Notes under the pieces: model-generated
Database searches by the model: none
Told to the model about the DNA's origin: nothing
What the model saw: the letters and a program-made list of their open reading frames with translations, nothing else
Program-made: the position numbers and the translations under genes
Shown here: one piece after another, positions 23,888 through 35,675 of the stretch
Position numbering within the stretch: position 1 is the first letter of the stretch
Layout: each line of letters starts with the position of its first letter
From: Bathymodiolus brooksi
Taxonomy: Eukaryota; Mollusca; Bivalvia; Mytilida; Modiolidae
Assembly (NCBI GenBank): GCA_963680875.1
Contig: OY804576.1
Location: 72,793,668 to 72,857,667, forward strand
Reading direction: 5' to 3'
DNA: 64,000 nucleotides

Positions 23888-26808
23888 CCAGAGGCTCTCA
23901 AGAGCCTGTATCGTTCACCTGGTAATAAAAAAAACCAATTGGTCCTATGTAAAAACTATGTCCTGCGTCATCTTGGAATTACGATCAACATAAAAAACAC
24001 AAAGTTTGTAAAGGACCTTCCAATGATTGATGCACAGTTTAGGTTCAATCAGTGCAATAGCTTCAGAGAAGAATATATTTCTGTATTTTCCCCATATGGT
24101 TCTGTGTTAATACTATGACCTGTGGTGGCAGCCATCTTGGATTTCCGATCGGCATAAAAAACAGGACCTTCCAATGATCATTCCTGGGCAGTTTGGTTTC
24201 AACTGTCCTAGTGGTTTCAGAGAAGAAGCATTTTGAAACATTTTTCCCATAGGGTCCAATGTTAAACTAAGTCCTGCCGTAGCCGCCATTTTGAATTTCA
24301 TATCAGAATAAAAAACGTATCTTTTGTAGAGGACCATTCAATGAACATTCATGTACAGTTTGGCTTTAATCATATTTGTAGTTTCTGAGAAGAAGGCATT
24401 TGAACATTTTTCCATAGGGTCCAATGTTAATCTATGTCCTGCGGTGGTGGCCATCTTGGATTTCCGATCGGCATAAAAAACACACACCTTGTAGAGGACC
24501 TTCCAATGATCATTCCTGGGCAGTTTGGTTTCAATTATCCAAGTGGTTTCAGAGAAGAAGCGTTTTGAAACATTTTTCCCATAGGGTCCAATGTTAAACT
24601 AAGTCCTGCCGTAGCCGCCATTTTGAATTTCATATCGGAACAAAAAACGTAAAGTTTGTAGAGGACCATCCAATGTACACACATATGGACAGTTTGGCTT
24701 TAATCATATTTGTAGTTTCTGAGAAGAAGGCATTTGAACATTTTCCCATAGGGTCCAATGTTAATCTATGTCCTGCGGTGGTGGCCATCTTGAATTTTCG
24801 ATCGGCATAAAAAAACAGAAACTTTGTAGAGGACCTTCCAATGATCATTCCTGGGCAGTTTGGATTCAATTGTCCAAGTGGTTTCAGAGAAGAAGCGTTT
24901 TGAAACATTTTTCCCATAGGGTCCAATGTTAAACTAAGTCCTGCCGTAGCCGCCATTTTGAATTTCATATCGGAACAAAAAACCTAACGTCTGTAGAGGA
25001 CCATCCAATGAACATTCTTGTACAGTTTGGCTTTAATCATATTTGTAGTTTCTGAGAAGAAGGCATTTGAACATTTTCCAATAGGGTCCAATGTTAATCT
25101 ATGTCCTGCGGTGGTGGCCATCTTGGATTTCCGATCGGCATAAAAAACACACACCTTGTAGAGGACCTTCCAATGATCATTCCTGGGCAGTTTGGTTTCA
25201 ATTATCCAAGTGGTTTCAGAGAAGAAGCGTTTTGAAACATTTTTCCCATAGGGTCCAATGTTAAACTAAGTCCTGCCGTAGCCGCCATTTTGAATTTTAT
25301 ATCGGAACAAAAAACGCAAAGTTTGTAGAGGACCATCCAATGAACATTCATGTACAGTTTGGCTTTAATCATATTTGTAGTTTCTGAGAAGAAGGCATTT
25401 GAACATTTTCCCATAGGGTCCAATGTTAATCTATGTCCTGCGGTGGTGGCCATCTTGGATTTCCGACCGGCATAAAAAACAGAAAATTTGTAGAGGACCT
25501 TCCAATGATCATTCCTGGGCAGTTTGGTTTCAACTGTCCAAGTGGTTTCAGAGAAGAAGCATTTTGAAACATTTTTCCCATAGGGTCCAATGTTAAACTA
25601 AGTCCTGCCGTAGCCGCCATTTTGAATTTCATATCGGAACAAAAAACCTTAAGATTGTAGAGGACCATCCAATGAACATTCATGTACAGTTTAGCTTTAA
25701 TAATATTTGTAGTTTCTGAGAAGAAGGCATTTGAACATTTTCCCATAGGGTCCAATGTTAATCTATGTCCTGCGGGGGCGGCCATCTTGGATTTCCGACC
25801 GGCATAAAAAACAGAAAATTTGTAGAGGACCTTCCAATGATCATTCCTGGGCAGTTTGGTTTCAACTGTCCAAGTGGTTTCAGAGAAGAAGCATTTTGAA
25901 ACATTTTTCCCATAGGGTCCAATGTTAAACTAAGTCCTGCCATAGCCGCCATTTTGAATTTCATATCGGAACAAAAAACCTTAAGATTGTAGAGGACCAT
26001 CCAATGAACATTCATGTACAGTTTGGCTTTAATAATATTTGTAGTTTCTGAGAAGAAGGCATTTGAACATTTTCCCATAGGGTCCAATGTTAATCTATGT
26101 CTTGCGGTGGCGGCCATCTTGGATTTCCGACCGGCATAAAAAACAGAAAATTTGTAGAGGACCTTCCAATGATCATTCCTGGGCAGTTTGGTTTCAACTG
26201 TCCAAGTGGTTTCAGAGAAGAAGCATTTTGAAACATTTTTCCCATAGGGTCCAATGTTAAACTAAGTCCTGCCGTAGCCGCCATTTTGAATTTCATATCG
26301 GAACAAAAAACCTTAAGATTGTAGAGGACCATCCAATGAACATTCATGTACAGTTTGGCTTTAATCATATTTGTAGTTTCTGAGAAGAAGGCATTTGAAC
26401 ATTTTCCCATAGGGTCCAATGTTAATCTATGTCCTGCGATGGCGGCCATCTTGGATTTCCGATCGGCATAAAAAACAGTAACTTGGTAAAGGACATTCCA
26501 ATGATCATTCCTTTACAGTTTGGGTTCAGTCAGTTCATTAGTTTCGGAGAAGAAGATCTTTGAAATTTCAGCCAATCAGAGCATATTATTGGCCCTGGCA
26601 GCCATATTGAATATCCGACTGGAACGAAAAACAGTAACTTTGTAGAGGACCATCCAAGGAACATTCCTGCTAAGTTCGGTTCCAATCGGCCAAGTGGTTT
26701 CGGAGAAGAAGCTTGAAATGTGAAAAGTTTACAGACGACAGACGACAGACGACAGACGACAGACGCCAAGTGATGGCAATAGTTCACATGGACCTTTGGT
26801 CCAGGTGA
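23888..26808 (-). mobile_element. Helitron-like non-autonomous element with 332-bp satellite core, complete
   Basis: On the minus strand it begins TCACCTGGACC (26,808), with a short hairpin GGACCAAAGGTCC, then GCCATCACTTGGCGTC and a GTCTGTCGTC microsatellite. The core (~24,115-26,515) holds about seven 332-bp units almost identical to those at 1-5,490. The 3' end is GATACAGGCTCTTGAGAGCC then TCTGG|T. The stem-loop AGGCTC/GAGCCT next to CTRR is the Helitron 3' signature. The base before TC is T rather than A, so the 5' border is less certain. The element is nested in the long-TIR element at 23,377-27,428. Confidence 0.75.
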
Positions 26809-26819
26809 ACTAAAAAATG

Positions 26820-27005
26820 TAGTACCTTGTCCAAAAACAAAAAGGGGGAACGTAACACATGCTCTTTCCGAAGCCCGTTGGTAACACTCTGCCATTGAAT
26901 CTTTTCTTTCCAACACATTCTGTATAATTTCCTTCTGCTCTTCTTTGATCTGTAGATGGACTGTTTGTCCTGCAGAATACGCTTAAATGTATCGTCTTCC
27001 ATGTG
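26820..27005 (-). pseudogene. RecQ-like helicase remnant (motif I region), frameshifted
   Basis: On the minus strand an ATG at 27,000 opens MEDDTFKRIL. A second frame then reads EEQKEIIQNVLERKDSMA and a third VLPTGFGKSMCYVPPF. The last is the RecQ-family motif I (Walker A, GFGKS followed by CY). The three pieces lie in order in three frames, so at least two small indels have broken the reading frame. Everything after motif I is missing because the Helitron-like satellite element is inserted there. The start lies ~100 bp inside the right TIR, so this is most likely a gene once carried by the long-TIR transposon. Confidence 0.65.
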
Positions 27006-27437
27006 ATTTGAATGTTGTTTACGTATGCAAATAATGCTCCAAATAATTTGGCACGCTGCATTAATTAGCTCCCATCATGCAATGCGTTGCTGTCATCATT
27101 CAGTTAGTATCGCGAGATCACGTGTGTAGATTCGAAAATGGAAGTCAAATGGCGGAATAATAGGATCTAAGGCAAAATCGTGCTGTAATGGAGTGTAACA
27201 CCACTTTCTGAGGGTAAGATGGTTATGAATGAATAGAAAAATGATTGGTGAAGCGATTTATATAAGGTTTATGATAGAAAATAAAATCCGATAGCCACGA
27301 AACGTGGAAATGTGCCGATACTATGGCTGTGAGGCAAATTTGATGGTTTCCGTATGTATCACCCTCTGTCGTTGAACGGCTACAGCAAGATTATCAATGC
27401 CGTTAAACGACAGAGGAATCTCGGACTACTCAAATAA

Positions 27438-29681
27438 ATGTTTGAAAATTGCAAATTATTGGTGACAATACAACGATCATGCACACGATTTGTTAACATT
27501 TACTTATATGTTTCTGTTGAAACCAACTTGTTATGATATACGATTCATTTGCAATTGTATACTCATGGCTATAATACTTACATGATGTTTATTTATTTGT
27601 CAAGTGAGCAGCTGTCCGCCATTAATGGGGGGACGCCAAAGTGAATTTGCGATCTCGCGAAGTCACGCACATATCGCGATAGGTAGTTTCCGACTACATA
27701 GAATGTACACACAGTTGCCAATCCTTTCTATATACGTCCTTGTAAAAAGTTATGTAAAGCTGAATTATTTTATCATAGAAGCCAAAAATTATCATTAAAT
27801 CAAGAGGTAAACGGTTTGTTTAAGGCCAAATGTATTTTTTTTTCAAAAATACGGTTTTTTATGCTATTCTCATTCCTTACCCTTTTGCATTGAAAACCAA
27901 ATACTTTAATCTATCACAAGGTAAATGGTCCAAATTTTATACTCTCCCTTGACAATTTGAATGAATGAATGAATAAGTCCTTGACTTTCTCAACGAAGAT
28001 TTAACATTACATGGCCGCCATCTTTGTTTCTAATGGGACGCCGAGTTGTTTACCTAGCTTCTTTAATTTTGTTCCTTTATTTTCAATAACCAGTCGGAGA
28101 GCAGACTCGATAATGGCGTCATTTCAATTAATTTGTCACGTACATTTTTTACCGGAATCGGACACGTTTTAGAATACATCGACCAAGTGTTGAAAATTCA
28201 CTCGTTTTAATCGTTGCGAGCGTCAAATATAACCGAAGAAGCGAGAAAAACATAGAACATTGTTTCTTTCATATAAATTTGAGGCCCCGTGCTTGAACTT
28301 CTTGTAACAAAGGAGTAATGCAGAAATTAAAACGACACGGAAATGGCGGAAGTTGTTTCAAAAAACACGAAAAATTAAAAATTAAAATATTTGCCGAAAG
28401 GGTGATGGAAAATCATATATATAGTTCCATAGATTTCTATATTAGTATTTCAAAGAAACATTTTCTGTAATTAAACATACAATAGAATTGTTTTCTGTCA
28501 GATGGATCGTGTCACATTTTGGTTGGATTCAAGGGAGATAACTAGAATCATCACATACTCCGTAATTTTTAACATTCTATTTATAGAACGAGTGTAAGTA
28601 AATGCGTTTTCTCAATAAAACAAATATTATTTTGTATTAAAAATGTTGAAATTAGTCAGAATAATTGTTTATTATATCTACAGCTATTAAATTGATCAAA
28701 TATAATTTAACAGATGAGTCCAAATTTGAGATTTTATGGAACCACAACAGTATTAAGTAAGGAGCAATTATATTACTGTAAAAGTAATCCTGGTAAGCTG
28801 ACTTTTCGGTCGAAATACATGTAAAGTTGTTCCATGAAGGTATAACAAAACAAGAATCAACTGTAATGGTCTACTAAATTTATCGAATGAACTTGAGAAA
28901 AAAAAAACAGTCATATTTTCATATGCAATGGTAAATCTTGGCATATTAAAAATTACTTTCAACTGTTTTTTAACATATAAGGTTATTCAAACACGTCCAC
29001 CGGTTTTATTGGTGGATTCACCATACAACTCATGTATAGCGCTCCCTAGCAACCCACCACGAGCATGTTGATGTCAATGTACTTGATACAAGTGATACTT
29101 TTTTCAATGTAAATGATCTTATAAAAGACAAATGAAAGAAAATGATGATAATGAAAAAAATATAAAATTTTATCACATGCATAGTACATCCTCGTAATGA
29201 CTCTTGAGCAGAACTCGTGTTATATTTTATAGATGTTTCTTTATAAAAAGGGGCGAGGGGTGTAATGTTTTTAACCTTTTGTTTTTAAACAAAAGCAGAT
29301 CATACTGTACTAAGATCCATTATTTGATAACTTTTTACAAAATAAAATTCACAAAAACTTCAACTAAATTTATTTATTAAAAATAATAAAACATGTGAAT
29401 AATAGGAGAAAACCGGATGGGGCTCTAATTTAAATTCTAACTGAATATGCTGATGCCATTACCATAGAAAATTTGCATATACAAATGCATCAGAATTTAA
29501 AATTAACTTTATTCTTTCTAGAAGATCCTTTCCCTTAAATTAAATGGTCTTTCTTTGACTGTATATACTTTTGTCACAAAAGCAACATTCTAGTTGGGGT
29601 TTGAAATTTCTATATTTCTTGTAGTGATCAATAGAGAAAAAATTGATTAGATGTACATGCTTCGTTGTTATTCTGATCTAG
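27438..29681. other. AT-rich intergenic, nothing recognised
   Basis: No exon, transposon or RNA gene can be supported. A short GAATGAATGAATGAATAAG tract lies at 27,958. Several short open frames have no coding signature. Confidence 0.4.
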
Positions 29682-30171
29682 CTAAATCTGAAAGCATGAC
29701 TTGCATAAGTCAACATTAACTGATGTCGAATGGTCATCATTTGTTTCACACATGTTCATGTGTTGCAAAAAGCATACAAGTTTTTTACTACAGTCATTAT
29801 TTTCTGCATTAGCCGCAGTATGGAGTGTAAATTCACATGGGTCAAATGACACATTACCATAGCTGTCAAAGTTTGCTGTTGTTAAATTTAAATCATTTGT
29901 TTCAAATGCACAGCTTGTATCTATGGCTGAATCATATTTTCTTTTGCTTGATGTTGCTTCTGTATCGTGGGACATTTCGAGTGATTTTCTAAATCAAGCC
30001 TCACACATTCTACAAATACAGTCATCATCTTTGAATGCATATGCATTTTTGACAAAAGTATAAAACAGTGGTTGATTTCGCCCCTGTGAGAGGTGCCAGT
30101 AGCACTTAGTCACATCTTCTCGTTTACAGTTTATGCAAGGGCTTGGTGGACTGGCTTCATGCACCCTGCAG
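29682..30171 (-). pseudogene. Cysteine-rich gene fragment with an in-frame TGA
   Basis: One minus-strand frame runs from a possible splice acceptor (CCCTGCAG, near 30,172) to 29,682. It is interrupted only by a TGA at ~29,995-29,997. The first part has PCINCKREDVTKCYWH and CICRMCE, paired cysteines like a small zinc-binding domain. After the stop an ATG at 29,975 reopens a 97-aa serine/asparagine-rich stretch ending DLCKSCFQI. The unchanged frame across the stop argues for one former exon. I do not recognise the family. Alternatives are a two-exon gene with the stop in an unrecognised intron, or a degraded transposon protein. Confidence 0.45.
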
Positions 30172-30794
30172 GGCTTTCAAAATTTTTCAAATGTACCAGT
30201 ACTTCACTATTTACAGGCAGTACTTTTTCTTAAAAATTGAACATTTTTCATGAATATCTTATACAACATGTGGCCAAAAATATTGCCACATGTAAAAAAA
30301 AATCCCTATATAATCAACCAAAACCATATTTTGAATTTTCAAAATATTATTGTGAAGTCATTTCTGGATAGATTTTAACAAATTTTACACCAAAACAACT
30401 TTCTGTCTATCTGATGTTTGTTTTTGAGTTGAATATGAAAATGTTGTCTTACATCGTCTGCCATTCTTTCGGCTTCTATTTACCTACCGGTTGATATTTA
30501 GAAGAATTCCAAGCACATTCACGTATTTTTACCCAACGCGGAAAGTAGTTTTCATTTGCCATAGTTTCAACGGAGTACAAAGCTTGGTGACACAGAGTTT
30601 AGATGTAAAAGGGAGGCAAAACCACGACAAACACAAAACATGAAAAAGCAGATTGTTTGTTCTAGGACAACAGTTGAAGACTGAACTGTTGCATGAAGAT
30701 TTCGTAGGGGATTTTCTACAGTTGATAATGTATTTGTACTATTTTCGCTATTTCTATATACTTTTCTCTTTGTAAAAAAATATATTGTACATTT
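30172..30794. other. Intergenic, nothing recognised
   Basis: AT-rich sequence upstream of the cysteine-rich fragment. No upstream exon is identified. Confidence 0.35.
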
Positions 30795-31082
30795 GTAGAT
30801 TTCAAGTGCTTTTGATACTGTTTGAAGAGTGGGATTATGGAATTTTTTTTCTTCAAAAATCCAATCTCTAAGGAAAATTTTTTACTGTTACAATATATAC
30901 CACAATGTCAAGTCGTGTATAAGACTTGGTCTAGATTGCTCTGGATTTTTTAATTGTAACATGGGAGTAAAACAAGGAGAAATTTTGACCATTCTTATTT
31001 TCTTTCTTCCTAAATGACTTTGAAGAGTACATGCACCCACCCCATCTCAATGGGATGACCTTGATATTTCCCTGTTTAAGGT
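30795..31082 (+). pseudogene. LINE reverse-transcriptase fragment
   Basis: One frame reads SSAFDTV, then after a stop RVGLWNFF and MGVKQGEILTILIFF. A neighbouring frame continues LNDFEEYMHPP. The order AFDTV, GVxQGE, LNDFEEY is that of non-LTR reverse-transcriptase motifs A to B and their downstream segment. The catalytic ADD box is absent and there are stops and a frameshift, so this is a short dead scrap. Confidence 0.65.
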
Positions 31083-31852
31083 TCATTATAACACTTATCA
31101 AAGGGTGCACTCGGTATGCCAAAGTCGATTTGTTTTTATATAAATATCCTGCAATATTTTACTTGAAAACAAAAGTGATTCAAACACAATAAGAGTTGCT
31201 GGATATTTATACAAAATGTTGTTTTCACATAGACATCATACGTCAGTAATAATGAGTTGCAAAGTTTTCGGTTTTTCATGATGCAACATTATTTTTCATA
31301 TATTTTGATTTAAGTAAAAAAATGTAAGAATGACTTGCACAACATTATGTTTATGGTGTAAACTATGATTCCCAGCATATATAGCGCTATTTTATTTGAA
31401 AATCTAGAACAGGGGTACCTCTGAACTTGAAAACATTGTAAATATGGGGACACTTTTCATATTCATTTACCACCACAATGTATTTACAATGTCACAATAT
31501 TAAAATCCGGTTATTTTTCTATAATCACCATCCGATCTCCCAGGTTAGAGTGGACACGTGTACACCAATCATTATTAATACTTTTGTTGTATCAGACCAT
31601 TTCTTCTCTTTGTATATAACACACAACTCCAATTTGAAGCACGTGTTCACAAAATTTGAACTTTGGTCTAAAAATTCGAAGGGAAAAGACAGAAATCTGT
31701 TTTTCCCCAAGATCTGTATTTATAAATTTATGTGTTGGTTATCTAATAACTTTCTGTTGGTTTTCGGTAAATGCACCACAGTTTTATTGGTAAACTCGAA
31801 AACGTGGCGTTAAACACATAACCCAAAACTCGAAAACCAACGAAATGCTACT
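31083..31852. other. Intergenic, with short dispersed repeats
   Basis: About 31,083-31,140 is related to the complement of 20,205-20,270. GTGGCGTTAAACAC at 31,804 looks like the last bases of a SINE tail. No gene is seen. Confidence 0.4.
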
Positions 31853-31860
31853 AGGTAAGT

Positions 31861-32921
31861 ACACGGCTGGTAATCGGCACAAGCAAGAACAGTTGGTTCT
31901 GCAAAGAAATTCGTGAGGATAACTTCCGGTTTTGGTGGAGGAGAGTTCACGAAGACGCTTCGCAAGGTATGTACATGTCAAAAATTGAAATTTTCTTTTT
32001 TACTGCTCGAATATTGCAAAATCAGAGAATGCTATGCTGTGGCGAATGCTTTCACGATTAGAAACATGTATAGTTTATTCTTGTATATGAAGTGTAACTC
32101 TCGCAAAATCAATCGTCCCACGAAAAACATGACGAAAATTGTGACACTCGTGCATTTCTAAGTTGTTCTTGACAAAGATGCAAGTTAAATTTTCAATATT
32201 TTTTCATCATGGGAGTCTAAATGTGATCAGGGATAAATTCCGATTCGTCAGAAGTAAATTGAAGTCTAGATAAATCTACAAACTGTCAATTTTCTCGTTT
32301 TCCTGCTTGAGGAGATCGGCTCCTGAAAGTGGACAGAGAATAGTTTATTTTGATTAGAGTATTTATCAGTTTTATGTTTAAAAGTGTCAATTTATCAATT
32401 TTGCAGAAAACAATTAACAAAACTAGCAAATCTCCTCATGCATTTGCAATGTGGTCTATCAGAACCGATCTCCTCAAGCAGGAATACGAGAAAATTGACA
32501 GTTTGTAGATTTATCTAGACTTCAATTTACTTCTGACGAATCGGAATTTATCCCCGATTACATTTAGACTCCCACGATGAAAAAATATTGAAAATTTAAC
32601 TTGCATCTTTGTCAAGAACAACTTAGAAATGTAAGAGTGTCACAATTTTCGTCATGTTTTTCGTGGGACGGTTGATTTTGCGAGAGTTACACTTCATATA
32701 CAACAATAAACTATACATGTTTCTAATCGTGAAAGCATTCGCCACAGCATAGCATTCTCTGATTTTGCAATATTCGAGCAGTAAAAAAGCAAATTTCAAT
32801 TTTTGACATGTACATACCTTGCGAAGCGTCTTCGTGAACTCTCCTCCACCAAAACCGGAAGTTATCCTCACGAATTTCTTTGCAGAACCAACTGTTCTGC
32901 TTGTGCCGATTACCAGCTGTG
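31861..32921. mobile_element. Large foldback element: ~462-bp inverted arms, 136-bp loop
   Basis: The left arm (31,861-32,324) and right arm (32,461-32,921) are near-identical inverted copies, each starting CACRGCTGGTAATCGGCAC at the outside. AGGTAAG flanks both ends (31,853-31,859 and 32,922-32,928), a likely 7- to 9-bp target duplication. Each arm encodes the same ~80-aa open stretch in mirror orientation, with no domain. A transcript through it would form a dsRNA of over 400 bp. The superfamily is unknown. Confidence 0.85.
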
Positions 32922-32928
32922 AGGTAAG

Positions 32929-34264
32929 GCTGTTCATTATAATGGCAGCTTCCTTTACTTACAATCTGATAAAATTAGTATTGGGCCCTATGGAGATTTT
33001 TTTTATTACTTGAAAAACGTAATTTAGAGAAGATGGACCTCAAAGTATTAGTGAAATATGGTATGACTATTTACACACTATTCACCTAAGGTTAATAAAG
33101 TAAATATGGATACAATTGCTGTCAATACCACTGAAGTAAAGATGAAACAAGATAATATTATATGCATATGTTGTTGTTTTTGTTTGTTTGTTTGTTTGTT
33201 TAATATTTCCATCTTAGCCCATTAAACAAAGATTGTATGGATAGGGACAAGAATAAAAGGAAAAATAGATTTGAAACAACAAAGAAATTTATTCAAAATA
33301 AATATGTAAACAGAATATAAAAAGGTACATTCCAAATGACTCGGAAATGGCCTAAAATTATTATCACAATGGTCATAAGCGATTCAAAGGGAAGTTATTG
33401 TAACGTTGGCTTACTCTTCTAAAAACCATCACCGGGTTTGTAACTAGATTAACACGACGAGTGCCACTTGTGGAACGAACTGCTCACCCTTCCGGATCAC
33501 CTGAGTTCACCCCCGGTTTTTAGTGGGGTTCGTATTACTCGATCTTTAGTTTTATGTGCATGTTTTCTAAATCGTCGTTTGTCCTTTTTCTTTTGGCCAT
33601 TGTGTTGTCTGTCCTTCGATTTACGGATTCTGATTACCCCTTTGGGATCTTCAAACTCTCAGTCTATTAACCCTACCTGATGTGTTTATTTTATTTTCTT
33701 AGAAACAATAAGGACAATAACCTCCAAGTATTATCTGGACATGTAGTCATCGTATTGATGCAGGCGGCAAGTGACACTGTCAAAATATTATTTTTATCGG
33801 TCAAGCGAAATATAATTTGGGAAGTAATTGTTAGCGGACAATGCCATATCACATCACACCACATTTGTTTGCGCTAATGAAAAAAAATAACTACAATGTA
33901 CGGTTATCGCTGTAAGATACAGTATATACCTAAATATCAAATATAAAGTTTGCATACATGAATGGGAAATAATTGCTTTTAGAATGTTTATGATATACAA
34001 ATCCGTAATTTGAATGAAAATACTTAAAAGATATTAGACGGGTAGATAGTCGGCTACCCGGTATCGATCTGAGAGGCTGGATTGAACCGTAGAGAAATGG
34101 CGTCGAAATGCTTTAGAAATTTAGAACGCATCTGAAATAGTATTCACGTATAACAAAGCATTTATGCCACCGTCAGGGTCATAGCTAGGGTTGCATATTA
34201 ACCGAGACAGATCATGATGATTTCACCATCCGGACCGGGGATGATCTAGAGAAGTGGTTTTCCC
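32929..34264. other. Intergenic, nothing recognised
   Basis: A (TTTG)n tract lies at 33,179-33,201. No coding sequence is supported. Open frames at 33,468-33,680 and 33,680-33,877 are short and featureless. Confidence 0.4.
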
Positions 34265-34274
34265 ACTCTCGTTG

Positions 34275-34540
34275 GTGGTTGGTGAGTATCAACAGGTTTT
34301 TCAACACCGTATCTGTTTCTCGATACAGCCGCAACTTCAACTCGTAAATTTACATAGAAATCGGAGATATTTCGTCATAAAACTTCACACATGGTTTTGT
34401 CTATCATATTTCTTGAAGACAAACATAAAATTTTATAGCATTTATCAATATTTTATGAGTATCAACAGTTTTTTCAACACCGTATCTGTTTCTCGATACA
34501 GCCGCCCGATTACAGTGACCCGTGACCCAGATTAGCACAT
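34275..34540 (+). repeat. Copy of the ~174-bp dispersed repeat (about 1.5 units)
   Basis: It starts mid-unit at GAGTATCAACAGG and contains one full unit beginning CTTCAACTCGTAAATTTACA at 34,335. It ends GATTACAGTGACCCGTGACC then CAGATTAGCAC, as at 18,660-18,690. Both loci share the 3' boundary, so it was copied as a unit. Confidence 0.8.
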
Positions 34541-34690
34541 CTCAGCAGTTTTTTATTAATCAGGTTGTTTAATTATTTCTTTGACAACTTTTACTCAGAT
34601 GTGTATTGAATAATGTGTGCCTAAAATGTTAAAAAGAGCAATAGAAAGCAAATCCCTGATTTTTAAATAATTTTTTCCCCTATTTTCAGA

Positions 34691-34759
34691 GTCACCAAAC
34701 AGACTATACCCGATACGGAATGGTCATTTCAAGACGGCGGATTGTACATCGTCAAAAAG
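34691..34759 (+). CDS. Penultimate exon of a zinc-finger gene (inferred)
   Basis: The segment lies between a strong acceptor (TTTTTTCCCCTATTTTCAG) and a donor (AAAAAG|GTAGGT). In the frame that splices to the exon at 35,405 it reads SPNRLYPIRNGHFKTADC with no stop. A second, inverted copy of this exon with the same donor sits at 43,030-43,098. Upstream exons are not found, so this may be a gene tail or a multicopy transposon-borne gene. Confidence 0.45.
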
Positions 34760-35232
34760 GTAGGTGTGAAGATTTTGACTATTATCGTTCTTTATAGGTT
34801 ATCTTAGTGTCTATGAATTACACGTTTAGATAGGGCAGTCTGTTTTCTACTTCACCATTAAGTCAGTAAAGCTCGATCCTTTTGTTTTTATCGTAAACTG
34901 CCTTCGCTAGTTGATCAATGCAGCGACAAAGATATCGAGGTGTAGAATCCGATTTTATTTCACCAATTCGTACCGGTTAGTGACTTTTTGTATTAATATG
35001 TTGATGCCAAAGTTATTCAAACATGTGAATAGTCCAACAAATGTCATTTCAGCCTTTGACAAGCCTTGTATCCCTCTTAAAACGTGTAGGAAAATTTTGT
35101 TTACGTCACGGAAAAGTCACGACAAAAACATGACAAAAATGTATGGGAATGGTCTCATTTTTTGGCTGTAGGAATGGACTTTCAAGCAAAGGAATGGTCT
35201 TTTTTGTTTAGGAATGGTCTCCATCATATAAG
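34708..35232. repeat. Left arm of a large inverted duplication (partner 42,043-43,098)
   Basis: This segment covers the exon at 34,691-34,759 (from ~34,708) and 470 bp of the following intron. It matches the complement of 42,043-43,098, apart from a 515-bp insertion in the partner. Landmarks are GGAATGGTCATTTCAAGA at the outer end and GGAATGGTCTCCATCAT at the inner end. The arms enclose ~6.8 kb. Confidence 0.85.
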
Positions 35233-35404
35233 ATATGTTTATTAATAATATTATTGAAGTTCATTTCCGTTTGTGGTCTTTAATGTAAATCTTCTTATTT
35301 CATATGAGCAATCTTGCCTTTAAAAAATACCGGAAATGCCTTATTTGCTATTAAATTGTTATAATCTTTTCCATTTCATTGTGCAATGTTTCTTTTATCT
35401 ATAG

Positions 35405-35524
35405 GTACAAGTGTTACTACTGCCAATTTGATACTTCCAATCACCAAGCCATAGTGGACCACTGCTGCCAGAATTATCGGGATGAAACATTAAAATTTAG
35501 ATCTTTTGAATTTAACACTAATTA
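35405..35524 (+). CDS. Terminal exon with C2HC/C2H2-type zinc finger (inferred)
   Basis: The acceptor TTTTATCTATAG precedes GGTACAAGTGTTACTAC. Joined in phase to the exon at 34,691-34,759, it reads YKCYYCQFDTSNHQAIVDHC, a Cys-x2-Cys then His/Cys pattern of a small zinc finger, and continues to a TAA at 35,522-35,524. Of the three possible phases, this is the only one that stays open through the exon, which supports the splice. A short C-terminal tail follows the finger. Function is unknown. Confidence 0.45.
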
Positions 35525-35675
35525 ATGTGGGTAAATTTGGTTAAGAACTCTTTCAGCAATTGTACACATATTGTAATTGTTTATACTTTGTGATATTGAC
35601 AGGGAGTCATTTTTTACATAAAAATATTGTTGTTAAAAAAAAATATTCATTATTATTTAAATAAATTTTATGAAA

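Larger units (their letters stand above)
23377..27428. mobile_element. Long-TIR DNA transposon (MULE-like), 9-bp target duplication CTCAAATAA
   Basis: The ends are TAGTCCGAGATTCCTCTGTC and its complement, flanked by CTCAAATAA on both sides (23,368-23,376 and 27,429-27,437). The inverted arms are about 330 bp (23,377-23,705 and 27,100-27,428) and nearly identical. They include a subterminal hairpin formed by CTCTGTCGTTTAACGG and CCGTTCAACGACAGAG. The interior holds a degenerate RecQ-like helicase start and a nested Helitron-like satellite element. Nine-base duplications with long TIRs are typical of Mutator-like elements, but no transposase is seen, so the superfamily is inferred. Confidence 0.85.

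Noticed and set aside
1..26808. CRISPR-like array of regularly spaced repeats
   Set aside because: Units are adjacent 166/332-bp satellite copies with no short repeat-spacer pattern, and the DNA is eukaryotic.
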